Below, piece by piece: positions 9,216 to 17,028 of a stretch of 64,000 nucleotides of DNA (position 1 is the stretch's first letter; every line of letters starts with the position of its first letter). A program made the translations under genes and the position numbers. The DNA lies in assembly GCA_965207125.1 (NCBI GenBank), contig OZ242263.1, positions 868,001 through 932,000 of the forward strand, given 5' to 3'. This DNA is from G965207125 sp965207125 (lineage in GTDB: Bacteria; Pseudomonadota; Alphaproteobacteria; Puniceispirillales; UBA1172). Below the pieces are notes generated by a model. It was not told the origin of the DNA. It did not search any database and saw only the letters and a list, made by a program, of their open reading frames with translations.

Positions 9216-9959
9216 TTAAGCATCGAGTTTCGCCATGATCTCATCGGAAATATCGCCATTGAACGAGACCTGTTGAACGTCATCCAAATCATCAAGTGTC
9301 TCGATCAGCTTGATCAGGGATTCAGCATGACGCTCATTGACTTCGATGGTGTTTTGCGGCCTCCAAGTGAGGCTGGCCTCGCTTGGCGCGCCGAAATGAC
9401 TTTCAAGCGTCTCGCGCACAGCGTTAAAATCTTCGATGGTTGTGAGAATTTCATGCCCACTATCATCGCTTTCGACGTTATCAGCCCCGGCTTCGAGCGC
9501 GGCTTCGAACATATCATCGCCAGAGGCTGCCTCAAGCGGATAGAGAATCTGCCCACCCCGATCAAACATGAAATTGACGCTACCGCTTTCACCAAGATTG
9601 CCGCCATATTTGCTAAAAGATGAGCGGATTTCCGATGCGGTGCGATTGCGGTTATCAGTCATCGCCTCAACGATCAGCGCGACTCCGCCCGGCCCGTATC
9701 CTTCATAACGGATTTCCTCGATTTGCTCAGCCTCATCGCCCTCGGCTCTTTTCAAGACACGATCGATATTGTCTTTGGGCATATTGGCGGCACGGCAAGC
9801 GGCTAAAGCGGCTCTAAGCCGATGGTTTGAGTCAGCGTCAACGCCGCCTCTGGCGGCAACTGCTAATTCTTTAATCAGGCGCGTGAATTTCTTGGCGCGT
9901 TTGGAATCTTGGGCGCCTTTGCGATGCATAATATTCTTAAATTTGGAATGACCTGCCAT
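9216..9959 (-). CDS. yebC: YebC/PmpR family protein (TACO1-like)
   Basis: The family binds ribosomes or DNA; recent work on relatives links it to relief of stalling at proline runs, while older work treats it as a transcriptional regulator, so the precise role here is open. The start MAGHSKFKNIMHRKGAQDSKR is the family hallmark. Further conserved parts are GGVDADSNHRLRAALAACRAANMPKDNI, YEGYGPGGVALIVEAMTDNRNRT and KYGGNLGESGSVNFMFDRGG. 247 residues, full length. It heads the ruv cluster and is followed by ruvC. If the stalling role applies, the polyproline-rich TolA nearby would be a natural client. Confidence 0.95.
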   Translation of the reverse strand: MAGHSKFKNIMHRKGAQDSKRAKKFTRLIKELAVAARGGVDADSNHRLRAALAACRAANMPKDNIDRVLKRAEGDEAEQIEEIRYEGYGPGGVALIVEAMTDNRNRTASEIRSSFSKYGGNLGESGSVNFMFDRGGQILYPLEAASGDDMFEAALEAGADNVESDDSGHEILTTIEDFNAVRETLESHFGAPSEASLTWRPQNTIEVNERHAESLIKLIETLDDLDDVQQVSFNGDISDEIMAKLDA

Positions 9960-10047
9960 TTATCCTTCTCGTTTTTCCCTGCCGTATTTTTCCGGTTTGT
10001 TATCATACGGTATCACGATGAAAAAAAACATATCTGAAACAGTATTT

Positions 10048-10866
10048 TTATGATTTTGCCCTAGGGGTGGACGACAATGCTCCCCCACGACGAAATGGCT
10101 CGATCATGATGGCCAGCCCCGTGGTGTTATCGGTTTCAACCAACACACCGCACAAGCTCGGCTCGCCCTTAGCGACAGTAAGCCTACCCAAGTCCTCACC
10201 GCGAAAACGTCCGATAGCCGCCTCAGGCTCCATTCCGATGACCGATTGATAATCTCCACACATCCCGACATCAGTGATATAGGCGGTGCCTTGCGGCAGA
10301 ATCCGATGATCGGCAGTGGGGATATGCGTGTGTGTTCCGACGACCACTGACACCTTGCCATCGAGGAATAATCCCGTAGCTGATTTTTCGCTTGTGGTTT
10401 CGCCGTGAACATCGAGCAGGATCGCATCAGCGTCCCGCCCCAGTTTCACCAAAACCATAAACGCCTCAAGTGCATCGAACATCGGCATAGTTTCAGACAT
10501 GAACAGATTGGTCATGGCATTAACCACCGCAAGCCGCAATCCCTGATCATTAGTGATGATAGTATATCCATGTCCGGGTGTGCCTTCAGGCATATTGAGG
10601 GGTCTTAAGAGTCGTGGTTCTTGATCTATGTAGCTAAAAATCTCGCGCTTATCCCAGACGTGATTGCCGGTGGTCATAGCGTCCACGCCTGCGGCGAGAA
10701 AATCTTTGGCAAGATCCGGCGTGATTCCAAATCCGCCGGCAGCATTCTCGACATTAACAATGATAAAATCCACACCCAGTTCATCGCGCAGACCGGCGAG
10801 TGCTTCAAACATGGCTAAACGCGCTGGTCTACCGACCACATCACCGAGAAATAAGATCCTCATCAA
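10048..10866 (-). CDS. TIGR00282 family metallophosphoesterase (YmdB-like)
   Basis: This family includes Bacillus YmdB, a phosphodiesterase acting on 2',3'-cyclic nucleotides. Metal-binding motifs are clear: FLGDVVGRPAR at the N-terminus, NVENAAGGFG, TTGNHVWDKRE, LDVHGETTSEK and VVGTHTHIPTADHRI. The sequence ends with RRGGALSSTPRAKS. 272 residues, normal. It overlaps the upstream 5-formyl-THF cyclo-ligase gene by 4 bases, so both are read as one unit. The substrate in alphaproteobacteria is not established. Confidence 0.88.
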   Translation of the reverse strand: MMRILFLGDVVGRPARLAMFEALAGLRDELGVDFIIVNVENAAGGFGITPDLAKDFLAAGVDAMTTGNHVWDKREIFSYIDQEPRLLRPLNMPEGTPGHGYTIITNDQGLRLAVVNAMTNLFMSETMPMFDALEAFMVLVKLGRDADAILLDVHGETTSEKSATGLFLDGKVSVVVGTHTHIPTADHRILPQGTAYITDVGMCGDYQSVIGMEPEAAIGRFRGEDLGRLTVAKGEPSLCGVLVETDNTTGLAIMIEPFRRGGALSSTPRAKS

Positions 10867-11498
10867 CCCCGCCTTTTGATTACTTCTTTTTCAGTTAATA
10901 CCACATCCAGCTTCGCGTCAAAATCACCAATCGGCACGCTTGAAACTTCTTGCCCGGCGTAAGCCAGCCCAACCGCCAGCACCGAGTGGTGGTTTTTACC
11001 ACGAATCTCAGCAAGACTTCTATCATAAAACCCCCCACCATAACCAAGGCGATAACACCTCCGGTCAAAGGCCAGAAGCGGTGCAAGCACCAAATTGGGG
11101 GTAACTACGGGCGCTGTGGCGACAGGCTCAGACGTGCCATAAGAGCCTTTGATCAACATAGTGCCAATTGTCCAGCGATGAAAAATCAATGGATTGCCCG
11201 CCGCAGGCGTGGCGGGCAGAGCGGTCATCATGCCCAATTCCGCGCAAGCGCGCATCAACGGCATAGAATCGATCTCAGATTTAATCGGCCAATATCCGGC
11301 AACCACAGCCTTTCTCGCCGCCACTCCACGTTCAGCCAGCATCGCCGCTAGTTCTGCTGCTGCACGCGCGAGTTTTTCGGCGACCTTGGTGTTTTGGTCA
11401 GTATCTTGGCGTTTTAATTCAGCTCGAAGCACGGCCTGTGCACTTCGCAGCTCGGCTTTTAGCCCATCGGAATTTTCTTGAGTGGAAGACAGGGACAC
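10863..11498 (-). CDS. 5-formyltetrahydrofolate cyclo-ligase
   Basis: The enzyme converts 5-formyl-THF to 5,10-methenyl-THF with ATP, returning a storage folate to one-carbon metabolism. The start is a GTG at 11496-11498. Recognisable parts are AGYWPIKSEIDSMPLM, the substrate-binding segment and the C-terminal ATP site with LVLAPLLAFDRRCYRLGYGGGFYDRSL. 211 residues fits. It lies downstream of a 6S-like RNA and zapA; this zapA-6S-cyclo-ligase arrangement is widely conserved in proteobacteria (ygfA/fau position), and in some species the RNA and the enzyme share a transcript. Confidence 0.93.
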   Translation of the reverse strand: MSLSSTQENSDGLKAELRSAQAVLRAELKRQDTDQNTKVAEKLARAAAELAAMLAERGVAARKAVVAGYWPIKSEIDSMPLMRACAELGMMTALPATPAAGNPLIFHRWTIGTMLIKGSYGTSEPVATAPVVTPNLVLAPLLAFDRRCYRLGYGGGFYDRSLAEIRGKNHHSVLAVGLAYAGQEVSSVPIGDFDAKLDVVLTEKEVIKRRG

Positions 11499-11514
11499 AG
11501 CACCTAAGTTATAT

Positions 11515-11660
11515 CAAAGAAAGTGTGGCCAGAATACCGTTGGCTACAATATCTTCTGTGGCCTGTCAAACAGGTGGGCGTCACAATACCCGAACCACGA
11601 TTCGGACAGCGGCAACACCCTGAAGATATGGTATGGCCCCAGAGATAAAAGAACCTGACG
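11515..11660 (-). ncRNA. ssrS: Probable 6S RNA (SsrS), ends approximate
   Basis: The 186-base gap between zapA and the cyclo-ligase is where 6S RNA is encoded in many proteobacteria. On the minus strand a 5' arm (GGCCATACC then ATATCTTC, about 11621-11638) can pair with a 3' arm (GAAGATAT at about 11548-11556, then GGTATTCTGGCC at 11527-11538), closing a long irregular hairpin of about 110 bases. The interior contains the segment GACGCCCACCTGT, which resembles the conserved part of alphaproteobacterial 6S RNAs. 6S RNA mimics an open promoter and sequesters RpoD-holoenzyme in stationary phase. Exact ends cannot be set by eye. Confidence 0.65.
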
Positions 11661-11684
11661 CGTATTCCAGCCACGTCTACTAGT

Positions 11685-12011
11685 CTAATCTTTACCCAGC
11701 TCCGTGGCAAGATGTTCTATTTGTCCGGTGAGTTTTTCGATGGTTTCGGCGATCTGATTCTGCTCGTCGTCAGTTTTGGTATCCTCGGATGAGGAATTGC
11801 TTTCGAGTTCGTTTAGTTTATCGGTCAGAATAAGGCAGGTCATAACGAGCAACCTTGAGTCATTGATCGCCCCCACCGCGTTTGAGAGGTCTTGCGCAAC
11901 TTTATCGATTCGCGCGCCCAAAGCCAAAATATGCTCTTCCTCGCCTCGGTTACAGCCGATAGGATAGCCTTGCCCATTGATCGTTACGGTTACCTTGCTT
12001 TCCTCAGCCAT
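11685..12011 (-). CDS. zapA: Cell division protein ZapA
   Basis: ZapA crosslinks FtsZ filaments at the division ring. I chose the ATG at 12009-12011 (MAEESKVTVTINGQGYPIGC) over an upstream one at 12023, because it overlaps the upstream gene's stop in the usual ATGGCTGA manner and matches the family start. The fold shows the beta-hairpin (VTVTINGQGYPIGCNRGEEEHI), the helix ALGARIDKVAQDL and a C-terminal coiled coil that includes EDTKTDDEQNQIAETIEKL. About 108 residues. Confidence 0.9.
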   Translation of the reverse strand: MAEESKVTVTINGQGYPIGCNRGEEEHILALGARIDKVAQDLSNAVGAINDSRLLVMTCLILTDKLNELESNSSSEDTKTDDEQNQIAETIEKLTGQIEHLATELGKD

Positions 12012-12207
12012 TGGCCGCCACATCCTTGCTCAAAAGCCCAATGGCTTGGTCGATAATCTCTTTGATCTCTCCAATTTCATGGGTAATCTCTGCAGGAACA
12101 GCTTCATTGCGTTGGGGCTTCGCCTCGACCGCTTTTTCCAACCGAGCAACCGCCGCGCCCAGTTTTGTCACCGATTCTGTTATTCTATTTGCTGTTTTAT
12201 ATGTCAT
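12004..12207 (-). CDS. Small coiled-coil protein upstream of zapA (DUF4164-like)
   Basis: A 67-residue protein beginning MTYKTANRITESVTKLGAAV. Two heptad-like helices can be seen (ITESVTKLGAAVARLEKAVE and ITHEIGEIKEIIDQAIGLL) around a proline-containing hinge. It overlaps zapA by 8 bases and therefore is translationally coupled to it. A short coiled-coil protein, often annotated DUF4164, sits at this place in many alphaproteobacteria; a role at the division ring is suggested by position only. Confidence 0.75.
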   Translation of the reverse strand: MTYKTANRITESVTKLGAAVARLEKAVEAKPQRNEAVPAEITHEIGEIKEIIDQAIGLLSKDVAANG

Positions 12208-12382
12208 AAAGTGATATTCCTTGTTTCAGGATAAGGAGTTTACCCGCGTCTCGTCAATCTAAGATCATCTGATAAAGCAAAAAAGGCGTGATCATGATGA
12301 TCAAACACTGATTGACGCCGATGGTTATTTTTGTTTTATCAGCATTATTGAAGACAAAAAAATTCTATTAGGAGAATTCACG

Positions 12383-13314
12383 ATGGAAATTACATCTAAA
12401 GTTCGCAAGATTCTCGATATTATGAATCGGATAGTCCCAAGGTCAAAGCCAACCTTGCTCGGATTCTGATGCAGGGAAAACTTGGAGGCACAGGTAAATT
12501 GATTATTTTGCCGGTGGATCAGGGGTTTGAGCATGGACCGGCGAGAAGTTTTGCACCTAATCCTGACGCTTATGATCCTCATTATCATTTCCAGCTGGCG
12601 ATCGATGCGGGGCTATCGGCTTACGCGGCGCCGCTTGGAATGCTTGAGGCAGGGGCGAGTAGTTTCGCAGGGCAAATTCCAACCATTTTGAAACTCAACT
12701 CATCTAATTCGCTGGCGCAAGGGGGCTCTGCACCAAGCCAAGCGCTCACCGGCTCGGTTGGTGAAGCGTTAAGACTTGGCTGTAGCGCGATCGGCTATAC
12801 GATTTATCCGGGATCGGATGCGGCTTTTGACATGATCTCGGAGTTTCAGGATCTGGCTGCTGAGGCAAAATCCCTTGGGCTTGCGGTGGTGCTATGGTCC
12901 TATCCTCGTGGCGGCTGGTTAAAGAAGGAAGATGAAACGGCTCTTGATATCACGGCTTACGCAGCGCACATGGCAGCGTTGCTAGGAGCGCATATCATCA
13001 AGGTCAAGCCGCCGACTGAACGTATTGCATTGGAGGAGGCGAAAAAGACCTACGAAAAGTACGACATTTCGAGTGGGTCGCTGAGGTTCCGAATAGCACA
13101 TGTGGTCAAGTCGTGTTTTAACGGACGGCGCATAGTGGTCTTCTCAGGGGGAGAGACCAAGGCTACGGAATTTCTGCTCGATGAGATCAGACAGCTTCAC
13201 GCCGGCGGGGCCACCGGTTCGATTATCGGACGCAACGCATTCCAGCGAAAGCGTGAAGAGGCCCTCAAGCTTCTGAGCAACGTCATCGATATCTACAAAG
13301 CTTCACCCTCATGA
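12383..13314 (+). CDS. fbaB: Class I fructose-bisphosphate aldolase (FbaB/DhnA type), one apparent frameshift near the start
   Basis: The enzyme cleaves fructose 1,6-bisphosphate through a Schiff-base lysine. The ATG at 12383 follows a clear GGAGA site and reads MEITSKVRKILD. Near 12418-12422 the frame breaks, and family sequence resumes one base out as YESDSPKVKANLARILMQGK; this fits one missing base. Beyond it are LIILPVDQGFEHGPAR, YHFQLAIDAGLSAYAAPLG, the Schiff-base lysine region AHIIKVKPPTE and the phosphate-binding VVFSGGETK. If the break were real, translation could only begin at the ATG at 12469, losing about 29 residues. It overlaps efp by 4 bases. Confidence 0.88.
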
Positions 13315-13877
13315 AGATGAACGGCAACGCGATCAGACCAGGCAATGTCATCGAGCATAACGGACGGTTATGGGTGGCGGTCAAGACCCAGCATGTCAAG
13401 CCAGGGAAAGGTGGAGCGTTCGCGCAGGTCGAATTGCGTGATCTTCGTGATGGTACCAAGCTGAACGAACGTTTTCGCTCATCGGAAACTGTAGAGCGGG
13501 TGATTCTATCGGAAGGCCCAGCAACTTTTCTTTATGCTGAAGGCGAGACGCTGATTTTTATGGATCAGAAAAGTTTTGAGCAGATAGAGATTCCCACGAG
13601 CATGGTCGGCGAGCAGGCCCGTTTTCTGCAAGATGGAATGACGGTGACGATTAACAGCCATGAAAGCGAGCCAATCTCGATCGCCTTGCCTGACACGGTT
13701 GTGGTCGAAGTTCTCGAAGCGGATGCGGTGGTTAAAGGGCAAACTGCATCGTCTAGCTACAAACCAGCAGTAGTGGATGGCGGTATACGGGTGATGGTGC
13801 CTCCGCATATTGAAACTGGCGCACGAATCGTCATTAAATCGATCGATGCGACTTACGTTGAACGTGAAAAGGATTAA
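13311..13877 (+). CDS. efp: Elongation factor P
   Basis: EF-P enters the ribosomal E site and relieves stalling at consecutive prolines. The KOW-like N-terminal domain begins MKMNGNAIRPGNVIEHNGRL and carries the loop QHVKPGKGGAF, whose Lys is the site of beta-lysylation in EpmA-containing bacteria. Two OB domains follow, ending IDATYVEREKD. 188 residues, normal. The start codon overlaps the aldolase stop (ATGA). No epmA or epmB is present in this window. TolA, encoded 7.5 kb away, has a ten-proline run and is a predicted client. Confidence 0.96.
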   Translation: MKMNGNAIRPGNVIEHNGRLWVAVKTQHVKPGKGGAFAQVELRDLRDGTKLNERFRSSETVERVILSEGPATFLYAEGETLIFMDQKSFEQIEIPTSMVGEQARFLQDGMTVTINSHESEPISIALPDTVVVEVLEADAVVKGQTASSSYKPAVVDGGIRVMVPPHIETGARIVIKSIDATYVEREKD

Positions 13878-13883
13878 CAACTG

Positions 13884-14720
13884 ATGGAACAATCCGCTTT
13901 AATCAATGTGATTTTTCGCGCCGCAGAACGCGCCGGACGACGGCTCGCGAGAGATTTCGGCGAGGTTGAAAACCTGCAAGTATCGCGCAAGGGGGTTGGT
14001 GATTTTGTAACGAACGCCGATAGGGATGCCGAAAAAACCCTCTATGAAGAGTTATCCAAAGCGCGCCCCGGCTGGGGATTTATCATGGAAGAAAGCGACA
14101 GGATTCCCCCGCAAGAAACCGACGGGCCATCGTGGATCATAGACCCTCTTGATGGAACGACTAATTACATTCACGGAATTCCGCATTTCGCCATTTCAAT
14201 TGCTGCGATAGACAAACCGCCGGAAAAAGGCGGTAAGCTAACTGCTGGCGGGGTTTTTGACCCATTGCGGAATGAGTTTTTCTTCGCTGAATTAGGATAT
14301 GGGGCGTTCTTGAACGACCGGCGGCTCAGGGTTTCTGGGCGGAAACGCGTCGAGGATGGTGTTTTTGCCACGGGCATTCCTTTTATGGGGCGGGGTGAGG
14401 ATGAAGAACATCGCGCGTTTTTGTCTGAAATGCGACAGGTCATGGCGGGTTCATCAGGAATCAGGCGTTTTGGCTCAGCGGCCCTTGATCTGGCTTGGGT
14501 GGCGGCGGGACGTGTCGACGGATTTTGGGAGCATAATCTCGATATATGGGATATCGCCGCCGGGGTTTTAATCGTGCGTGAAGCGGGCGGCTTTGTTTCA
14601 GATTTCGCAGCCCGTAACACTGTTTTGGCGTCAGGCAATATCGTCGCGGCCAATAGTTCGATGCACTCAGCTTTGCTCAAAATGCTCCGCGACAGCAAAA
14701 CTGATCAAAACGCCCTTTGA
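13884..14720 (+). CDS. suhB: Inositol monophosphatase family protein (SuhB-like)
   Basis: Members hydrolyse inositol 1-phosphate or related sugar phosphates with Mg2+; SuhB also acts in rRNA antitermination in enterobacteria. The metal site is complete: EESDR (about residue 71), WIIDPLDGTTNYIHGIPHFA (about 91-110) and the distal NLDIWDIAAGVLIVREAGG (about 218-236). 278 residues, close to the normal 260-270. It starts 6 bases after efp and is the last gene of the aldolase-efp-suhB unit. Substrate cannot be read from sequence. Confidence 0.9.
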   Translation: MEQSALINVIFRAAERAGRRLARDFGEVENLQVSRKGVGDFVTNADRDAEKTLYEELSKARPGWGFIMEESDRIPPQETDGPSWIIDPLDGTTNYIHGIPHFAISIAAIDKPPEKGGKLTAGGVFDPLRNEFFFAELGYGAFLNDRRLRVSGRKRVEDGVFATGIPFMGRGEDEEHRAFLSEMRQVMAGSSGIRRFGSAALDLAWVAAGRVDGFWEHNLDIWDIAAGVLIVREAGGFVSDFAARNTVLASGNIVAANSSMHSALLKMLRDSKTDQNAL

Positions 14721-14895
14721 GAGAATTGCTATATTTTATTTTGCCTTCAAAGAGATAACATTGTATCTTTTTAAGTATGCGCGCCGTGAGAAAATCTTAG
14801 GGCGTGTGTCCAAGGCCTGATCGAGGCCATGGATAATCTGTTATCGTGACTTTTGAGTAAGTTGGGAGGAAATCATAGGCAATCCTAAACGATAT

Positions 14896-15900
14896 TTGCT
14901 TAGAATGACCATTTTCCTGATCGTTATTCTGGCTATTGCTTTTGCGCTTTTTGAGCCTTTGAGCGAGGCGTTTTTCGGCAATCCGGTGATCAATGGCATT
15001 ATTCTTTTCACCCTCGCGATTGGCGCGGGGTTCATCTTGCGGCAGACATCGCGTCTGGCCCCTGAGTATCACTGGATGAACAGGGCCAGAAGCGGCAGGT
15101 ATACTGAAAAATCTCCGGCTTTGCTGGCGACTGTGGCAGCGATAACAACCGCATCAAGCGGAAATGGTATTATTTCAACCCAAAGTCTACGCTCGATGTT
15201 GGACGGGGTAGCCGTGCGGCTCGATGAAAGTCGTGAGACCTCACGTTATATGATCGGCTTGCTGGTTTTTCTGGGTCTACTTGGGACGTTCTGGGGTTTG
15301 CTTCAGACGATCGTTGCGGTTGGGTCCGTGGTGGCCAATATAGATACCACCACCGCCAATTTCAGCACGGTGATGAATGAGTTCAAAGCAAGTCTCGATG
15401 CTCCGCTCGCCGGAATGGCGACAGCGTTTTCATCATCGCTTTTCGGGCTTGCTGGGTCTTTAATTTTGGGTTTTCTCGATCTGCAGCTTGGCCAAGCACT
15501 CGGTCGGTTTTATACCGATCTTGAGGATTGGCTGTCATCACAAGTGCGGCTTACTGACGGTGTTTACGCCGACCCTGCTGACGCTGTGCTAGGCACTGCG
15601 CTATCCGAAGAAGCCGCCGATAAAATGCTCAATCTAACGCAGCTGATTGCTAAAGCTGAATCTGGCCGCGAGCAAACCATGCGCCATCTGGATGACCTTG
15701 GTAAATCGCTGGACAAACTGGCTGAAAACTTAGCGCGCGATAGGCCTGTCGCCCAAAATCTCGAAAACCTAGAACAGGCCATAACGATACTGGCGCGAGA
15801 AATACGCCAAGACCGCCAAGACCTGCGCTATGCACTCACGACGGAGCTGCGCGCATTATCGCGGGTGATCGCTAGCCAGCAAGGTGCGAAGAAAGCCTGA
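14896..15900 (+). CDS. MotA/TolQ/ExbB-like proton-channel family protein
   Basis: A membrane protein with helices at about residues 4-18 (IFLIVILAIAFALF), 33-50 (INGIILFTLAIGAGFIL), 119-140 (YMIGLLVFLGLLGTFWGLLQ) and 175-198 (GMATAFSSSLFGLAGSLILGF). GLLGTFWGLLQTI and the following LAGMATAFSSSLFGLAGS are the channel signatures of the family. The rest is a helical cytoplasmic C-terminus. The start is uncertain: TTG at 14896, ATG at 14905, or a much better-spaced ATA at 14875 behind GGAGGA, which would give IGNPKRYLLRM. Its stop overlaps the next gene (TGATG), an OmpA-like partner. No flagellar genes are nearby, so this pair is not the flagellar stator by context. Confidence 0.85.
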   Translation: MLRMTIFLIVILAIAFALFEPLSEAFFGNPVINGIILFTLAIGAGFILRQTSRLAPEYHWMNRARSGRYTEKSPALLATVAAITTASSGNGIISTQSLRSMLDGVAVRLDESRETSRYMIGLLVFLGLLGTFWGLLQTIVAVGSVVANIDTTTANFSTVMNEFKASLDAPLAGMATAFSSSLFGLAGSLILGFLDLQLGQALGRFYTDLEDWLSSQVRLTDGVYADPADAVLGTALSEEAADKMLNLTQLIAKAESGREQTMRHLDDLGKSLDKLAENLARDRPVAQNLENLEQAITILAREIRQDRQDLRYALTTELRALSRVIASQQGAKKA

Positions 15901-17012
15901 TGGCCCTCGCGCGGCATATCGGTCATCGAGATAGGCAAAACCTGATTTGGCCTGGTTTTGTCGATGGATTAGCCACATTGTTGATGGTTATCATCTTTGT
16001 GCTGATGGTGTTTTTTCTGATTCAAACCAATCTCGCGCAGCGGGTTTTAGGGCAGGATGAGACAATGCGGCAGTTGCGGGTTCAGATTAGCGATCTGGCT
16101 AATCTGCTCAATATAGAGCGCGAGGCTTCAAGCAAATTTGCACTAGAAAGACAACACCTCATTAGAGATCTTGAGGCGTCCCAGGCTCACATAACGGGGC
16201 TTGAGACACAAATTACCAGTCTTGATGCGCTGATCTTGCGCATTGAGGAAAGCGAGCAGACACTGCTCGTGGAGAACCAAGGGCTGAAAACCGATCTGAC
16301 AACTCTTGAAGATAAAGTTGATGCATTGCTCGCAGAAAATGACGCGGCCCAACGCGACTTGAGCGCTTCACATAGCGAGGTTGTGCAGCTAACTGTGTCG
16401 CTGGTATCGTTGAGGGAGAAGCTTGGCGAATTACAGGCTCTTCTCGATGAGAAAACCAGTGAAGCCCGCGAAGCGAAAGAAGTCTCGGTCAATCTGACCA
16501 AACAACTAAATGAAGCTTTGTCGAGCAAGGTTGCTGAACTCACGCGATTCCGATCCGAGTTTTTCGGACGCCTGCGTGAGGTGTTAAAAGACCGCTCAGA
16601 CATCACGATTGTCGGCGATCGTTTCGTTTTACAATCCGAGGTGCTGTTTGCGCTCGGCTCGGCTGAGATCGGTGAGCAAGGCAAGATCCGCCTCGATCAC
16701 CTAAGTATCGCGTTGCGGGATATCGCCGCCACTATACCTGATGACATAGACTGGATTCTTCAGATTGATGGGCATACCGATAATTTGCCGATCAGAACGG
16801 GTCTTTATCGTGACAACTGGGATTTATCGACTGCGCGGGCGGTGGCGGTAACGCGTTATCTGATTGAGCGCGGAGTCAGCCCTAGGCGTCTCGCAGCCAC
16901 TGGCTATGGTGAATATCAACCGATAGACCGAAATGAAACGCCTCACGCACGTGCGCGCAACAGGCGCATTGAATTCAAATTGACAAGAAGAGTGGCGAAG
17001 ACGGCCCGATAG
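15900..17012 (+). CDS. OmpA/MotB-like peptidoglycan-binding protein with coiled coil
   Basis: A MotB-like design: short cytoplasmic N-terminus, one membrane helix at about residues 22-43 (GLATLLMVIIFVLMVFFLIQ), a long periplasmic coiled coil (about 60-215) and an OmpA peptidoglycan-binding domain with IDGHTDNLPIRTGLYRDN, WDLSTARAVAVTRYLIERG and GYGEYQPI. The coiled coil is far longer than in flagellar MotB. It overlaps the MotA/TolQ-like gene and should form a proton-driven complex with it, anchored to the cell wall. The pair is common in alphaproteobacteria, but I know of no assigned function. Confidence 0.88.
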   Translation: MALARHIGHRDRQNLIWPGFVDGLATLLMVIIFVLMVFFLIQTNLAQRVLGQDETMRQLRVQISDLANLLNIEREASSKFALERQHLIRDLEASQAHITGLETQITSLDALILRIEESEQTLLVENQGLKTDLTTLEDKVDALLAENDAAQRDLSASHSEVVQLTVSLVSLREKLGELQALLDEKTSEAREAKEVSVNLTKQLNEALSSKVAELTRFRSEFFGRLREVLKDRSDITIVGDRFVLQSEVLFALGSAEIGEQGKIRLDHLSIALRDIAATIPDDIDWILQIDGHTDNLPIRTGLYRDNWDLSTARAVAVTRYLIERGVSPRRLAATGYGEYQPIDRNETPHARARNRRIEFKLTRRVAKTAR

Positions 17013-17028
17013 CCACGAGCAAAAGTGA

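Noticed and set aside
14171..14698. Minus-strand 175-codon frame opposite the inositol-phosphatase gene
   Set aside because: Antisense to a gene with complete metal-site motifs; no ribosome site.
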